This document shows, in pieces, positions 18,401 to 26,343 of a stretch of DNA of 64,000 bases; position 1 is the first letter of the stretch; every line of letters starts with the position of its first letter. The stretch covers positions 1 through 64,000 of the forward strand of contig NZ_JPMI01000233.1 in assembly GCF_000733295.1 (NCBI RefSeq), given 5' to 3'. The notes beneath the pieces are model-generated. The model did not search any database. It had not been told where the DNA came from and saw only the letters and a list, made by a program, of their open reading frames with translations. The position numbers and the translations under genes are program-made. The DNA is from Archangium violaceum Cb vi76. Lineage in GTDB: Bacteria > Myxococcota > Myxococcia > Myxococcales > Myxococcaceae.

Positions 18401-20051
18401 TTCCGACGAGGGCGCGCTGGCGGTGGCGGGTGCCGGCAGGGTGGTCATCCCCGCCGGACAGAGCAGTGCCGAGGTGAAGCTCATTCCGAAGGCCCAGGCC
18501 ACGGAGGTGACGCTGACCGCTTCGCTGAGCACCGTGAATCTGGAGACCAGGGTGCGCGTGCTGGCCAGTGACGAGGCGGCCAGCCTCGTGGCGCTCTCGC
18601 CGGATCCGGTCATCACCCCGCCGGGCTACGACACGACGCTCACCGCCACCCTGGACATCCCCGCGCCCGCGGGCACCACCGTCGACGTCATCGTGACGCC
18701 GGCGGAGATCGGCACGGTGACGCCCTCCACGGTGAACGTCACGCAGGACGCTTCCTCGGTCAGCTTCACCTTCGTCGCCAGCGAAACGGCGGCCTTCACG
18801 GACACGGGAACCATCACGGTCAAGCTGGGGGCCAGCGAGGTGTCGGTCCCGGTCAACTTCACCGACGACTTCCCGACCGTTACCACCCTCACCCCGTCTC
18901 CGGTCACCGTCTTCTACGGCACGACCCAGACGTTCACGGTGACGTTGAACAAGGTGACGGAGGGTGATGTGGCGGTGAAGCTCGCGGTGGAGCCTCCCGC
19001 GGAGAGCACGACCTTTGGTACGGCCCCCGCCACGGTGGTGGTGCCCAAGGGCAGCGACTCGGCCACCTTCACCTTCACCGCGAACGCGACGGGTACGGCC
19101 ATTGGCACGGGTAAGGTGAGGGCCTCGATCGGGACCTCGAGGGCCGAGGCCACGGTGACGGTGCGCCCGACGTTCCCGAAGCTCGCCACTATCACCCCGG
19201 CCAACCCGCGGCTGAAGCCGTCGGAGACCCAGGTCTTCACCGTGGCGTTGGACAAGCCGGCGGAGGCCTCGGTCACGATCGACGTCTCGCTGGAGCCTGC
19301 CTCCGGGCTGGGCGGTCTCAACGCCTCGACGGTTGTCATCGCCAAGGACGGGATTGATGGCACGGTGACGTTCACCGCCACCGACAACCTCGAAGGGGCG
19401 AGCGGTTCCTTCCGCGCCTCCTACGACGGCGTGACGCTCACCACCCCGGTGACGGTGGTGGGCTACCGCAAGGGACTCGTCATCAACGAGGTGGACTACG
19501 ACCAGTCCGTCAACCCCGACGCGAAGGAGTTCGTGGAAATCTACAACTCCTCGAGCGAGCCCATCTCGCTGGCCGACCTGGCCATCGTCCTCGTCAACGG
19601 CAGCAACAACACCGAGTATCTCAAGGCCGATCTCGCCTCGGTCGGGGAGCTGGGGCCGGGTGAGTATCTCGTCATCGGTTCGGCAGCCTTCCTCGAAACG
19701 GTGACGGCCTCTGGCGTGAAGAAGCTCGCGATCGTGTCCCAGTCGGGCGCCGCCACGGACATCATCCAGAACGGCTCGCCGGACGCCGTGGCTATCTACG
19801 ACAAGGCGGCGGACGCGATCGTCGACTCGTTGGCGTACGAGGGGGACATGAAGCAGTGCACGATCAACGGGTCGGCGAAGAAGTTCGACCTGATGGAGGG
19901 CACCAAGGTCACCACCAGCCTCATCGACCCTGGTAACAAGGAGGGCTCGCTGTCGCGCATCCCCAACGCCCAGGACTCCGACTCGAACATGGACGACTTC
20001 ACGTTCACGTCCAAGCCGACGCCGGGCGCCGCGAACGAACTCGTGCCCTGA
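15408..20051 (+). CDS. giant lipoprotein: amidohydrolase plus lamin-tail domain
   Basis: 1547 residues. Lipobox LLLTAC (Cys22). Three DUF4215-type repeats (CGNGxxExxExCDDGNxxxGDGC) cover about 28-130. A metal-dependent amidohydrolase domain (about 155-540) has the HxH pair in INAHDHISY (222-224), further His in ALIHGIGL and the catalytic Asp in LGTDWLQSG (about 438), resembling the ATZ/TRZ deaminase branch. Thrombospondin type 3 calcium repeats (DSDGDGIANAEDNC) cover about 630-720. An OB-like beta region and several Ig-like repeats follow. A lamin-tail domain starts at VINEVDYDQSVNPDAKEF (about 1356). Probably a surface enzyme; substrate unknown. No frame breaks seen. Confidence 0.88.
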   Translation: MRNHPRQLLALLSAGLLLLTACPSPEECGNGRVEGKEQCDDGNTANGDGCSNTCTTESAQAVCGNGEQEVGEACDDGNQVDGDGCQNDCSITRPDQEVLAVCGNGTREISEACDDGNKTDGDGCESTCVATRPAPELCPGAESLPQPADGETCTVITGTGTARLYMGVVLMDGKTLTGGQVLVDDKGIIQCSACDCSSAAEAATATKISCPQGVISPGLINAHDHISYQKAPEAGKAERYEHRHDWRKGNNGHTSLNQGSSSSADDLLRWAELRHVIAGTTSMVGSGGISGLLRDLTAESYSTRTSQEGLREMPAFFQTFPLDDSSGKELESGCSYGSIDRPDAIPPLSAYMPHVSEGIESSAHNEFRCLSGEGSGSQDLMKANTALIHGIGLTAAEIGKMAERGTGLVWSPRSNISLYGETAMVTAYKQLGVSIALGTDWLQSGSMNVLRELQCADYLNQVHYSKSFTDEELWRMVTANAADVTETAEKLGRIAPGKVADLAIFKLRSFAYSPHRAVLEAGTEDVVLTVRGGKPLYGDKNVVDGLKGADACDELPMCGTTKAVCVKSETATDTTPGKDFAALKEFNKNAYELFFCRSTAPTNEPTCTPQRTATAPVAASVNGSTVYSGTRRLADSDGDGIANAEDNCPIIFNPIRPMDHGKQADSDNDGIGDACDPCPLGTVCTAGNPADEDLDGKPNAIDNCPGVANPDQADTDGDGRGDACDACRTEDRNDDFCQVSIYDLKKPAVAPSPSLVGYTVTIPKALVTAVSGNHFFLQVPDEDRTEGADWSGIYVYPRSATAPAPAVGDVIKISNAVLKNFNGQLQLNNAFFEATPVESGKALPAPVLVTPDEIRTGGSRAAALEGVRVQLTDVFVTKVDSGFGEFVVDSAKDSDPAARGVIVDDFVYKPSPLPTVGTEYHVVRGILNWRNNASKLEPLGANDLLGPQPALVSFGMGSGQFIRLGSDCTAGCSIIGSTKLRVTIASTYAEDVVVQVTSSDEGALAVAGAGRVVIPAGQSSAEVKLIPKAQATEVTLTASLSTVNLETRVRVLASDEAASLVALSPDPVITPPGYDTTLTATLDIPAPAGTTVDVIVTPAEIGTVTPSTVNVTQDASSVSFTFVASETAAFTDTGTITVKLGASEVSVPVNFTDDFPTVTTLTPSPVTVFYGTTQTFTVTLNKVTEGDVAVKLAVEPPAESTTFGTAPATVVVPKGSDSATFTFTANATGTAIGTGKVRASIGTSRAEATVTVRPTFPKLATITPANPRLKPSETQVFTVALDKPAEASVTIDVSLEPASGLGGLNASTVVIAKDGIDGTVTFTATDNLEGASGSFRASYDGVTLTTPVTVVGYRKGLVINEVDYDQSVNPDAKEFVEIYNSSSEPISLADLAIVLVNGSNNTEYLKADLASVGELGPGEYLVIGSAAFLETVTASGVKKLAIVSQSGAATDIIQNGSPDAVAIYDKAADAIVDSLAYEGDMKQCTINGSAKKFDLMEGTKVTTSLIDPGNKEGSLSRIPNAQDSDSNMDDFTFTSKPTPGAANELVP

Positions 20052-20068
20052 GTGGTTTCTGGGCTCCT

Positions 20069-20092
20069 GCCCGCCTCCACCGTGGGGCGGGC
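20069..20092 (+). terminator. terminator after giant lipoprotein gene
   Basis: GCCCGCC and GGCGGGC form a 7-bp stem with a 10-nt loop, 17 bp after the stop codon. A second GC-rich tract follows. Confidence 0.5.
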
Positions 20093-20168
20093 GGGGCCGC
20101 TGAAGTCCCCTGAAGTCCCTACGCCCTCCGTGTCACGCAGTCCGGGTGACGCGGGGGGCGTTGCCGTT

Positions 20169-20804
20169 TCAGCGCGCGACGATGCCTTCCACCAGCAGCC
20201 GCTCCAGCGTGTTGAGCGTGGCGTCGTACGTCACCGACTCGCGGAACAGGTTCTGGTGCACCACCGCGCCAATGTAGCCGCCGATGATGTTGTGCGCGGC
20301 CTGCTTCGTGTCCACGTCCAGCCGGAACTCCTTCGTCTTGTCCTGGCCGTAGCGGATGATGTTCTCCACCGCCGCGACGTAGATGCCCAGCTTCTCCCGG
20401 ATGGCATCCGCCACCCGGTCGTTGTTCTCCGCCGACTCCGCCGACACCATCCCGAAGAAGATGCCGTACTCGCGGTGGTAGCGCAGGAACTGCTGCGTGC
20501 GCTCCATGAAGGTCTTCAGCTGGACGCTCGCCGAATGCTGGCGGTGCTCGTCCAACACCACCTCGAACTCGGCGAGGTAGCGCGCGTGCAGCTCGTCGAT
20601 GGCCGCCAGCAGCAGGTCCTCCTTCGTGGGGAAGTGCCAGTAGAGCGCCCCCGGTGTCATCCGGATCGCCTTGGCCAGCTGCGCCATCGTCGTCGCGAGG
20701 ATTCCTCGTCTCGCGAACAGCGTGATGGCCGCCTCCAGGATCTCCACTCGCGTCCGAGCCGCGCGCTCCTGCTTGATCTCCCGCTTCGCCGCTGCCTTAC
20801 GCAT
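20169..20804 (-). CDS. TetR/AcrR family transcriptional regulator
   Basis: 211 residues. The N-terminal DNA-binding domain (about 18-65) has the helix-turn-helix TTMAQLAKAIRMTPGALYWHFPTKEDLLLAA. The rest is the helical ligand-binding and dimer domain. A lysine/arginine-rich N terminus (KAAAKREIKQERAARTR) precedes it. It usually would repress neighbouring genes on ligand binding. The metallophosphoesterase gene is 46 bp upstream on the same strand. I see no convincing palindromic operator in that gap. Confidence 0.92.
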   Translation of the reverse strand: MRKAAAKREIKQERAARTRVEILEAAITLFARRGILATTMAQLAKAIRMTPGALYWHFPTKEDLLLAAIDELHARYLAEFEVVLDEHRQHSASVQLKTFMERTQQFLRYHREYGIFFGMVSAESAENNDRVADAIREKLGIYVAAVENIIRYGQDKTKEFRLDVDTKQAAHNIIGGYIGAVVHQNLFRESVTYDATLNTLERLLVEGIVAR

Positions 20805-20850
20805 CTACGTCGTTATCCTACGCACGCACGGCGAGTTGCGTCACGTCGAG

Positions 20851-22077
20851 TCATGCCAGGAGGGTCACCTTGACGATCTCCGGCGGGGCGGCTACGCGCA
20901 GGGGGGGTCCCCAGAAGCCCGTGCCGCGGCTCACGTAGATGTGGCTGTCTCCCTCGCGGAACAAGCCGGCGTCATGTTCCCAGATGGCGGAGACCACCAG
21001 GTTGAAAGGGAAGAACTGCCCCCCATGGGTGTGCCCGGACAGCTGCAGCCCCATGCCCGCCTTCAGCGCGTGCTCGCGCCAGCCCGCGGGTTGATGCGCC
21101 AACAGCACCGAGGCACGTGACGGGTCCCTCCCCGCCGTGGCCGCCGCCAGGTCATAGCTGCGCTCGCGCGGGTAGCCCGAGCGGTGGGCGCCCCAGTCGT
21201 CCACGCCCACCAGGTCGAACGAGGCTCCCGGCTCGCCAATGCGCACATGGCGGTTGCGCAGCACCGTCACGCCCATGCGCGTGAGCGCCTCGGCCCACTC
21301 CTCGTCACCCGAATAGTACTCGTGGTTGCCGGTGACGAAGTACGTGCCGTGCCGTGAGCGCAGGTTGCTCAGCGCGCCCACCCCGTGCCCCAGCTGCGCC
21401 ACCCGGCCATCCACCAGGTCTCCCGTGATGCAGACCAGGTCTCCCTTCAGGTCGTTGCACTGCGCCACCACCGCGTCCATGAAGCGGCGCTGGATGAGCG
21501 GGCCCACGTGCACGTCGCTGAGCTGGATGATGCGGAAGCCGTCCAGCGCCTTGGGCAGGCCGGGCAGCTTCACCGCCACCTCGTTCACCACCGGCGGGTG
21601 GTAGGCGCGCCACACGCCGTAGCCGGCCATGCCTCCCGTGGCCGCCAGCGCCACCCCCGCCGTCGTCCGGGCGAGGAACTGCCGCCGCGCTTCATCCACC
21701 ACCGGGTCCACCACCGGGTCCACGGGTGCCTCCGCGGCACGGCCGCGCTTCAACCAGCCGGTGAGTCCGCGCAGACCCCCCAGCGACAGCACCGCCAGCA
21801 GCAGGTAGGTGGCCACCCCCATCCAGAACCAGTTGAGCCGTGAGAGGACGGACGCCGCCTCCCCGGGCAGCAGGCGCGGCACGAACCACCAGCTCGTCAT
21901 GAGCGTGGCCAGCAGTCCCATCAGCACCACGCCGGCCCGCCGCCAGTGGGGGTGCTTCGCCGTGTCCCGGAAGAGCCGACGGTACAGGTAGACATGCCCC
22001 AGCACCACCACCAGGGACATGGTGCCGAAGAAGATGAGGGATTGAAGCGTGAAGCGCATGTGGGTCCGAATACTCAT
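20851..22077 (-). CDS. membrane-anchored metallophosphoesterase
   Basis: 408 residues. Four N-terminal transmembrane helices (to about residue 105) and a twin-arginine-like stretch (RRQFLARTTAGVALAATGG) precede a calcineurin-type phosphoesterase domain. Its metal motifs are SDVHVG, GDLVDG, GNHEYY, LAHQP and GHTHGG. The architecture matches YkuE/YaeI-type enzymes that act on the outer face of the membrane, often on lipid or phosphodiester substrates. ATG 22059 is an alternative start six codons in. Confidence 0.9.
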   Translation of the reverse strand: MSIRTHMRFTLQSLIFFGTMSLVVVLGHVYLYRRLFRDTAKHPHWRRAGVVLMGLLATLMTSWWFVPRLLPGEAASVLSRLNWFWMGVATYLLLAVLSLGGLRGLTGWLKRGRAAEAPVDPVVDPVVDEARRQFLARTTAGVALAATGGMAGYGVWRAYHPPVVNEVAVKLPGLPKALDGFRIIQLSDVHVGPLIQRRFMDAVVAQCNDLKGDLVCITGDLVDGRVAQLGHGVGALSNLRSRHGTYFVTGNHEYYSGDEEWAEALTRMGVTVLRNRHVRIGEPGASFDLVGVDDWGAHRSGYPRERSYDLAAATAGRDPSRASVLLAHQPAGWREHALKAGMGLQLSGHTHGGQFFPFNLVVSAIWEHDAGLFREGDSHIYVSRGTGFWGPPLRVAAPPEIVKVTLLA

Positions 22078-22132
22078 CGGCGCCCCGTGCGCCGCAACCC
22101 AATCGTACGTGAAGAAACGTGAAGCCGCGCCC

Positions 22133-23035
22133 TCACCCCAGCATCGCGCGGAGGGCGCCGGTCAGCTCGGGGTGCTGGAAGCGGTAGCCGGCCTCGAGCG
22201 CGCGCCGGGGCAGTACCCGCTGGCCCCCCAGCACCGCCTCGGACATCTCCCCCATCGCCAGCTTCAGCGCGAAGCCGGGCACCGGCAGCACCGCCGGCCG
22301 GTGGAGCACCGCCCCCAGGGCCCGCGCGAAGTCCGCGTTCGTCACCGGCTCCGGCGCCGTCACGTTCAGCGGGCCCTTCAGCTCCGGGTTCTCCAGCGCG
22401 AAGAGCAGCAGGCCCAGCGTGTCCTCGCGGTCCACCCAGCTCATGTACTGCCGCCCCGAGCCCATCCTCCCGCCCACGCCCAGGCGGAAGAGGGGCAGCA
22501 TCTGCTGGAGCGCGCCGCCCTCCGGGTGCACCACCACGCCGATGCGCGCCATCACCGTGCGGATGCCCGCCGTGGCCGCCTGCTGGGCCTCGGCCTCCCA
22601 GTCCCGGCACACCCGCGCGAGGAAGTCCTCCCCGGGGGCGCTGCTCTCCGTGACTGGCTCCGCGCCCCTGTCTCCGTAGTAGCCGATGGCCGAGGCCGAC
22701 ACGAAGTGCCGCACCGTGCCCGCCGCCCGCATGGCCTCCACCAGCAACCGCGTCCCCACCACCCGGCTGTCATGGATGCGCTGGCGCGCGCTCTCCGTCC
22801 ACCGCTGTGCCACCGGCTCGCCCGCCAGGTTCACCACCGCCTCGGCTCCCCCCAGGGCCTCCGGGGACAGGGGCGTGGCCGCGTCGAAGAAGGCGCCGCC
22901 CACCCCCTGGGGCAGCTTGCCCAGCGTGCGCTCCACGTTCCTCGCCAGCACGTGAACGGTGTGGCCCCTCTCCATCAACCGCTGGACGAAGAGCGGACCG
23001 AGGAAACCACTGGCTCCGGTGACGGCGACCTTCAT
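22133..23035 (-). CDS. SDR39U1/YfcH-type NAD(P)-dependent epimerase
   Basis: 300 residues of the TIGR01777 kind. The Rossmann motif GASGFLG is at the N terminus, NLAGEPVAQRW follows beta-4, and the catalytic region is ASAIGYYG with Tyr. The C-terminal DUF1731-like tail has LPRRALEAGYRFQHPEL. The substrate is unknown. ATG 23035 overlaps the stop of the upstream thioredoxin-fold gene by 4 bp, so the two are translated together. Confidence 0.9.
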   Translation of the reverse strand: MKVAVTGASGFLGPLFVQRLMERGHTVHVLARNVERTLGKLPQGVGGAFFDAATPLSPEALGGAEAVVNLAGEPVAQRWTESARQRIHDSRVVGTRLLVEAMRAAGTVRHFVSASAIGYYGDRGAEPVTESSAPGEDFLARVCRDWEAEAQQAATAGIRTVMARIGVVVHPEGGALQQMLPLFRLGVGGRMGSGRQYMSWVDREDTLGLLLFALENPELKGPLNVTAPEPVTNADFARALGAVLHRPAVLPVPGFALKLAMGEMSEAVLGGQRVLPRRALEAGYRFQHPELTGALRAMLG

Positions 23036-23586
23036 GGGTGGCTCTCCTCGGGAATCTCCCGGCCGAGCAGGGCGCCGAGTGTCTGGAAGAAGGCCTTCTG
23101 GTCCTCCTCCTGCATGCGGCCGGAGTAGCGGTAGACGAGCGCCCCCTGACTGTCCAGCAGCAGCACCGAGGACGTCTTGGTGGGCAGATTCCACGGCGCC
23201 GCCCCCAGGGTGCCCTTCAAGTCCACCAGGATGGGGATGCCCCACTTCTTCTCCTCGTCACGCACGTGGGACAACGCGATGCCCCGAGCAGGGAAGAAGT
23301 TGAACGACTCCAGGTTGGCCACCGCCACCACGAACGCCGCGTCCAACAGTCCCAGTTCCCGACCCTTCGAGAAGAGGGCCTCCTTCAAGGACGAGTTGAG
23401 TGTCGTGGAGTGGCGATCCTCATAAAAAAGAATGACGGGTTTTCCCCGCCAGCGGGAGAGCGCCACTTCCTTTCCATTGGAGCCCCGCAAGGTTGCATCC
23501 ATTGGTCCAACCTGTGGCTCGGCGGCGAGCGATGGACCCGCGGCCAATAGTGCCGCCGTCAGCATGCCAGCAATCCGTGCAGACAT
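23032..23586 (-). CDS. periplasmic thioredoxin-fold protein lacking CxxC
   Basis: 184 residues. A signal peptide (MSARIAGMLTAALLAAGPSLA) is followed by a thioredoxin-like fold with GKPVILFYEDRH where TlpA proteins carry their CxxC, and DSQGALVYRYSG later. No active-site cysteine pair exists, so it is not a classical disulfide reductase. The pattern recalls YtfJ-like proteins of unknown function. AGGAGG 6 bases before ATG 23586 sets the start. It is read away from the carotenoid operon, sharing its 113-bp promoter region. Confidence 0.75.
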   Translation of the reverse strand: MSARIAGMLTAALLAAGPSLAAEPQVGPMDATLRGSNGKEVALSRWRGKPVILFYEDRHSTTLNSSLKEALFSKGRELGLLDAAFVVAVANLESFNFFPARGIALSHVRDEEKKWGIPILVDLKGTLGAAPWNLPTKTSSVLLLDSQGALVYRYSGRMQEEDQKAFFQTLGALLGREIPEESHP

Positions 23587-23603
23587 CGGGGCCTCCTGTG
23601 AAC

Positions 23604-23660
23604 GAAGCTTGTACGAACCTTGAACATAGCCTTGACAGAGTGTGGACGCAAAGGTTACCT
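23604..23660 (+). promoter_or_regulatory. carotenoid operon promoter with CarA/CarH-type operator
   Basis: Two 11-bp direct repeats, GAAGCTTGTAC (23604) and GAACCTTGAAC (23615), match at 9 of 11 positions. A third partial repeat, TAGCCTTGACA (23627), contains a consensus -35 TTGACA at 23632-23637. A weak -10 (TTACCT, 23655-23660) follows at 17-bp spacing. Tandem 11-bp repeats overlapping -35 are the operator design described for CarH, so a B12-dependent light-responsive repressor binding here would block polymerase. The site lies 40-96 bp before crtE. Confidence 0.6.
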
Positions 23661-23699
23661 CCCACACAGAGGACACCTTTCCGGAGGGAGGTAGGTTGC

Positions 23700-24785
23700 A
23701 TGGGGCCCACGCCCTTCATCTCTGCAGTGCCCATGCCGGCTCCCTCGGTGGAGCAGGCGTGGCTGCAGTTGGTGCGGGCCCGGGTGGATGCGTCGCTGGC
23801 GGAGCTGCTGGAGTTGCCGGACGAGGCCAGGTTGGACATTCGCTGGACGGAAGCCCTGGGCCACGTCCGCGAGTACGTGGCACGCCCCACCTGGAGGATG
23901 CGCCCGGCGCTGCTGCTGGCGGGCTACTGCCTGGCGCGCGGCTCGGCGTCCGTGCCGGCGGGCTTGTGGCGCTTCGCCGCGGGGCTGGAGCTGCTGCATG
24001 CCTTCGCGGCCATCCATGACGACGCGGCGGAGCAATCAGTGGTGCGGCGCGGAGGGTTGACGCTGCACCACCTGCTGGCGCCGGGCGCCACCGGCCAGCA
24101 CCTGTCCGTGGTGATAGGGGACCACCTCTTCGCTCTCGCCATGGAGACGCTGCTGGGCTCGGAGCTGCCGGGTGCCACGCAGGCCAGCCAGTACTTCCTG
24201 AAGCTGGGCCGCTACTCGGCGGTGGGGCGCTACGCGGAGCTGGCGCGAGGCGGCGCGTTGCTGGGCCCTGGCGGCGTGCTCCGGGCCTGGCGCCAGGCGC
24301 GCCTGAGGATGGTGCGCGAGGGGCTGGCGTCGGCCCTGGTGTGCGGGGCGATGCTGGCCGGGGCGGACGCGGAGTTGCGCATGCGGCTGGCGCGCGTGGG
24401 CTGCCACGTGGGGTTGGCCCACGAGCTGCGCGAGGAGTTGAGGGGCCTCTTCGGAGAGACGCGGGGGGCCGGCCAGGCTCCGCGGTGCGACTTCCTCCAG
24501 GGCCGGCGGACCTTCCCGGTGGCGGCGGCCTGGTCCCGGGCGCTGCCCGAGGCGCGCCGGGAGCTGGAGGCGTTGTGGAGCCTGCCCGCCGAGCGGAGGG
24601 ATGAGCTGGCGCTCGGGCGGGTGCGCCGACTGGTGGAGGAGAGCGGGGGGCGGAGCGCCACCGAGAATCTGGTGACACGGGCCTCGCACGGCGCGGTGCT
24701 CGCGCTCGCGGAGCTGCCCAACCCCAACGGCCTGCGCGAGCTGGTGCAGTCCCTCATCGGCCAGCTGGCCCACCGCATCGTCTGA
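23700..24785 (+). CDS. crtE: geranylgeranyl diphosphate synthase-like (CrtE)
   Basis: 361 residues of the trans-prenyltransferase fold, first gene of the carotenoid operon. It would extend farnesyl diphosphate to GGPP. The first Asp-rich motif is reduced to HAFAAIHDDAAEQS followed by RRGGLTLHH. The second Asp-rich motif, normally DDxxD, reads ELREELRGLFGE, so two Mg-binding aspartates are replaced by glutamates. FLQGRRTFPVAAA matches the family's KxT(F/L)P region. It may be a diverged but active enzyme or may need a partner. GGAGGG upstream supports ATG 23700. The next gene starts 13 bp after its stop. Confidence 0.82.
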   Translation: MGPTPFISAVPMPAPSVEQAWLQLVRARVDASLAELLELPDEARLDIRWTEALGHVREYVARPTWRMRPALLLAGYCLARGSASVPAGLWRFAAGLELLHAFAAIHDDAAEQSVVRRGGLTLHHLLAPGATGQHLSVVIGDHLFALAMETLLGSELPGATQASQYFLKLGRYSAVGRYAELARGGALLGPGGVLRAWRQARLRMVREGLASALVCGAMLAGADAELRMRLARVGCHVGLAHELREELRGLFGETRGAGQAPRCDFLQGRRTFPVAAAWSRALPEARRELEALWSLPAERRDELALGRVRRLVEESGGRSATENLVTRASHGAVLALAELPNPNGLRELVQSLIGQLAHRIV

Positions 24786-24798
24786 GAGGAGCCGTACC

Positions 24799-26343
24799 GT
24801 GAGGAGTGGCAAGCGACAGGCGGTGGTGGTGGGCGCGGGCATTGGCGGGCTCGCGGCGGCGGCGCGGCTGGCCCACCAGGGCTTCGACGTCCAGCTCTTC
24901 GAGAAGACGGACGGCCCCGGCGGGCGCTGCAACCGCCTCCAGGTGGACGGCTTCACCTGGGACATCGGCCCCACCATCGTCCTCATGCCCGAGGTGTTCC
25001 AGGAGACGTTCGCCTCGCTCGGCCGGCGCCTGGAGGACTACCTCACGCTCGTGCGGTGCGATCCCAACTACCGCATCCACTACCGCGACGGCTCGGCCAT
25101 CACCTTCACCTCCGAGCTGTGCGCCATGGGGCGCGAGCTGGAGCGGATTGAACCGGGCAGCTACGCGCGCTACCTCGCCTTCCTGGCCCAGGGCCGCACC
25201 CAGTACCGCACCAGCCTGGATCATCTGGTGGGCCGCAACTACGCGGGCATCTCCGACTACTTCGCGCCCTCGGTGCTGAAGAAGATTTTTCAAGTGCGCG
25301 CCCACCGCCGCATGTACGCGGACGTCAGCCGCTTCTTCCAGGACGAGCGCCTGCGCGCGGCGATGACCTTCCAGACGATGTACCTGGGCGTGTCGCCCTT
25401 CGCCTCGCCGGCGGTGTACGGGCTGCTGCCCTTCACGGAGCTGGGCGTGGGCGTGTGGTTCCCCAAGGGGGGCCTGTATGCGATTCCCCTCGCGCTGGAG
25501 AAGGTGGCGCGCGAGGAGGGCGTGCGGCTGCACTACGGCACGCCCGTCAAGCGCATCCTCACCGGGGGCACGCGCGCGGTGGGCGTGGAGCTTGAGGACG
25601 GGCAGGTGGTGAAGGCGGACGTGGTGCTGTGTAACGCGGATCTCCCCTACGCGTACGAGAAGTTGTTGGACCCGGGCGTCACCCGGCTCAAGCGCGCGTC
25701 GAAGCTTCGCTACACGTCCAGTGGCTACATGCTCTACCTGGGACTCAAACGCCGGTACGAGGGGCTCCACCACCACAACGTGGTGTTCGGCCACGACTAC
25801 AAGGGCTCGTTCGACGACATCTTCGAGCGCTTCCGCGTGCCCGAGGATCCCAGCTTCTACGTCAACGCACCGGCGCACACGGACCCGAGCCTGGCGCCGC
25901 CGGGCAAGGACGCGCTCTACGTCCTGGTGCCGGTGCCGCATCAGCACCCGGGGCTGGACTGGAAGGTGGAGGGCCCGAAGGTGAGGGCCAAGGTGTTCCG
26001 GCGCCTGGCCGAGCTGGGCTACCCGGAGCTGGAGCGGGACATCGAGGTGGAGCGCGTCTACACGCCGGATGACTGGGCGGCCACCTTCAACCTGGCCCGG
26101 GGCAGTGCCTTCGGGCTGGCGCAGAACTTCTTCCAGATTGGCCCCTTCCGCCCCGCGAACCAGGATGCACGGGTGCGGAACCTGTTCTTCGTGGGGGCCT
26201 CCACGCAGCCGGGCACCGGTCTTCCCACGGTGCTCATTTCGGCGCGGCTGGCCGTGGAACGCATCCTGGCGTGGTCGGGAGTGGCGGATGTGGTGACGGA
26301 GCCCGGAAGTGATGGACGCGCAGCAATCGAGGAGGCGGCATGA
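24799..26343 (+). CDS. crtI: phytoene desaturase (CrtI type, probably CrtIa)
   Basis: 514 residues. N-terminal FAD motif VVVGAGIGGLAAA with FEKTDGPGGRC, the bacterial CrtI signature. The C-terminal end has NLFFVGASTQPGTGLPTVLISARL, the carotenoid oxidoreductase signature. It dehydrogenates phytoene towards lycopene. In Myxococcus xanthus two CrtI enzymes cooperate, one in this operon and one at the separate carC locus; position here matches the operon copy, and the second is not in this window. GTG start after GAGGAG. The stop overlaps crtB by 4 bp. Confidence 0.93.
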   Translation: MRSGKRQAVVVGAGIGGLAAAARLAHQGFDVQLFEKTDGPGGRCNRLQVDGFTWDIGPTIVLMPEVFQETFASLGRRLEDYLTLVRCDPNYRIHYRDGSAITFTSELCAMGRELERIEPGSYARYLAFLAQGRTQYRTSLDHLVGRNYAGISDYFAPSVLKKIFQVRAHRRMYADVSRFFQDERLRAAMTFQTMYLGVSPFASPAVYGLLPFTELGVGVWFPKGGLYAIPLALEKVAREEGVRLHYGTPVKRILTGGTRAVGVELEDGQVVKADVVLCNADLPYAYEKLLDPGVTRLKRASKLRYTSSGYMLYLGLKRRYEGLHHHNVVFGHDYKGSFDDIFERFRVPEDPSFYVNAPAHTDPSLAPPGKDALYVLVPVPHQHPGLDWKVEGPKVRAKVFRRLAELGYPELERDIEVERVYTPDDWAATFNLARGSAFGLAQNFFQIGPFRPANQDARVRNLFFVGASTQPGTGLPTVLISARLAVERILAWSGVADVVTEPGSDGRAAIEEAA

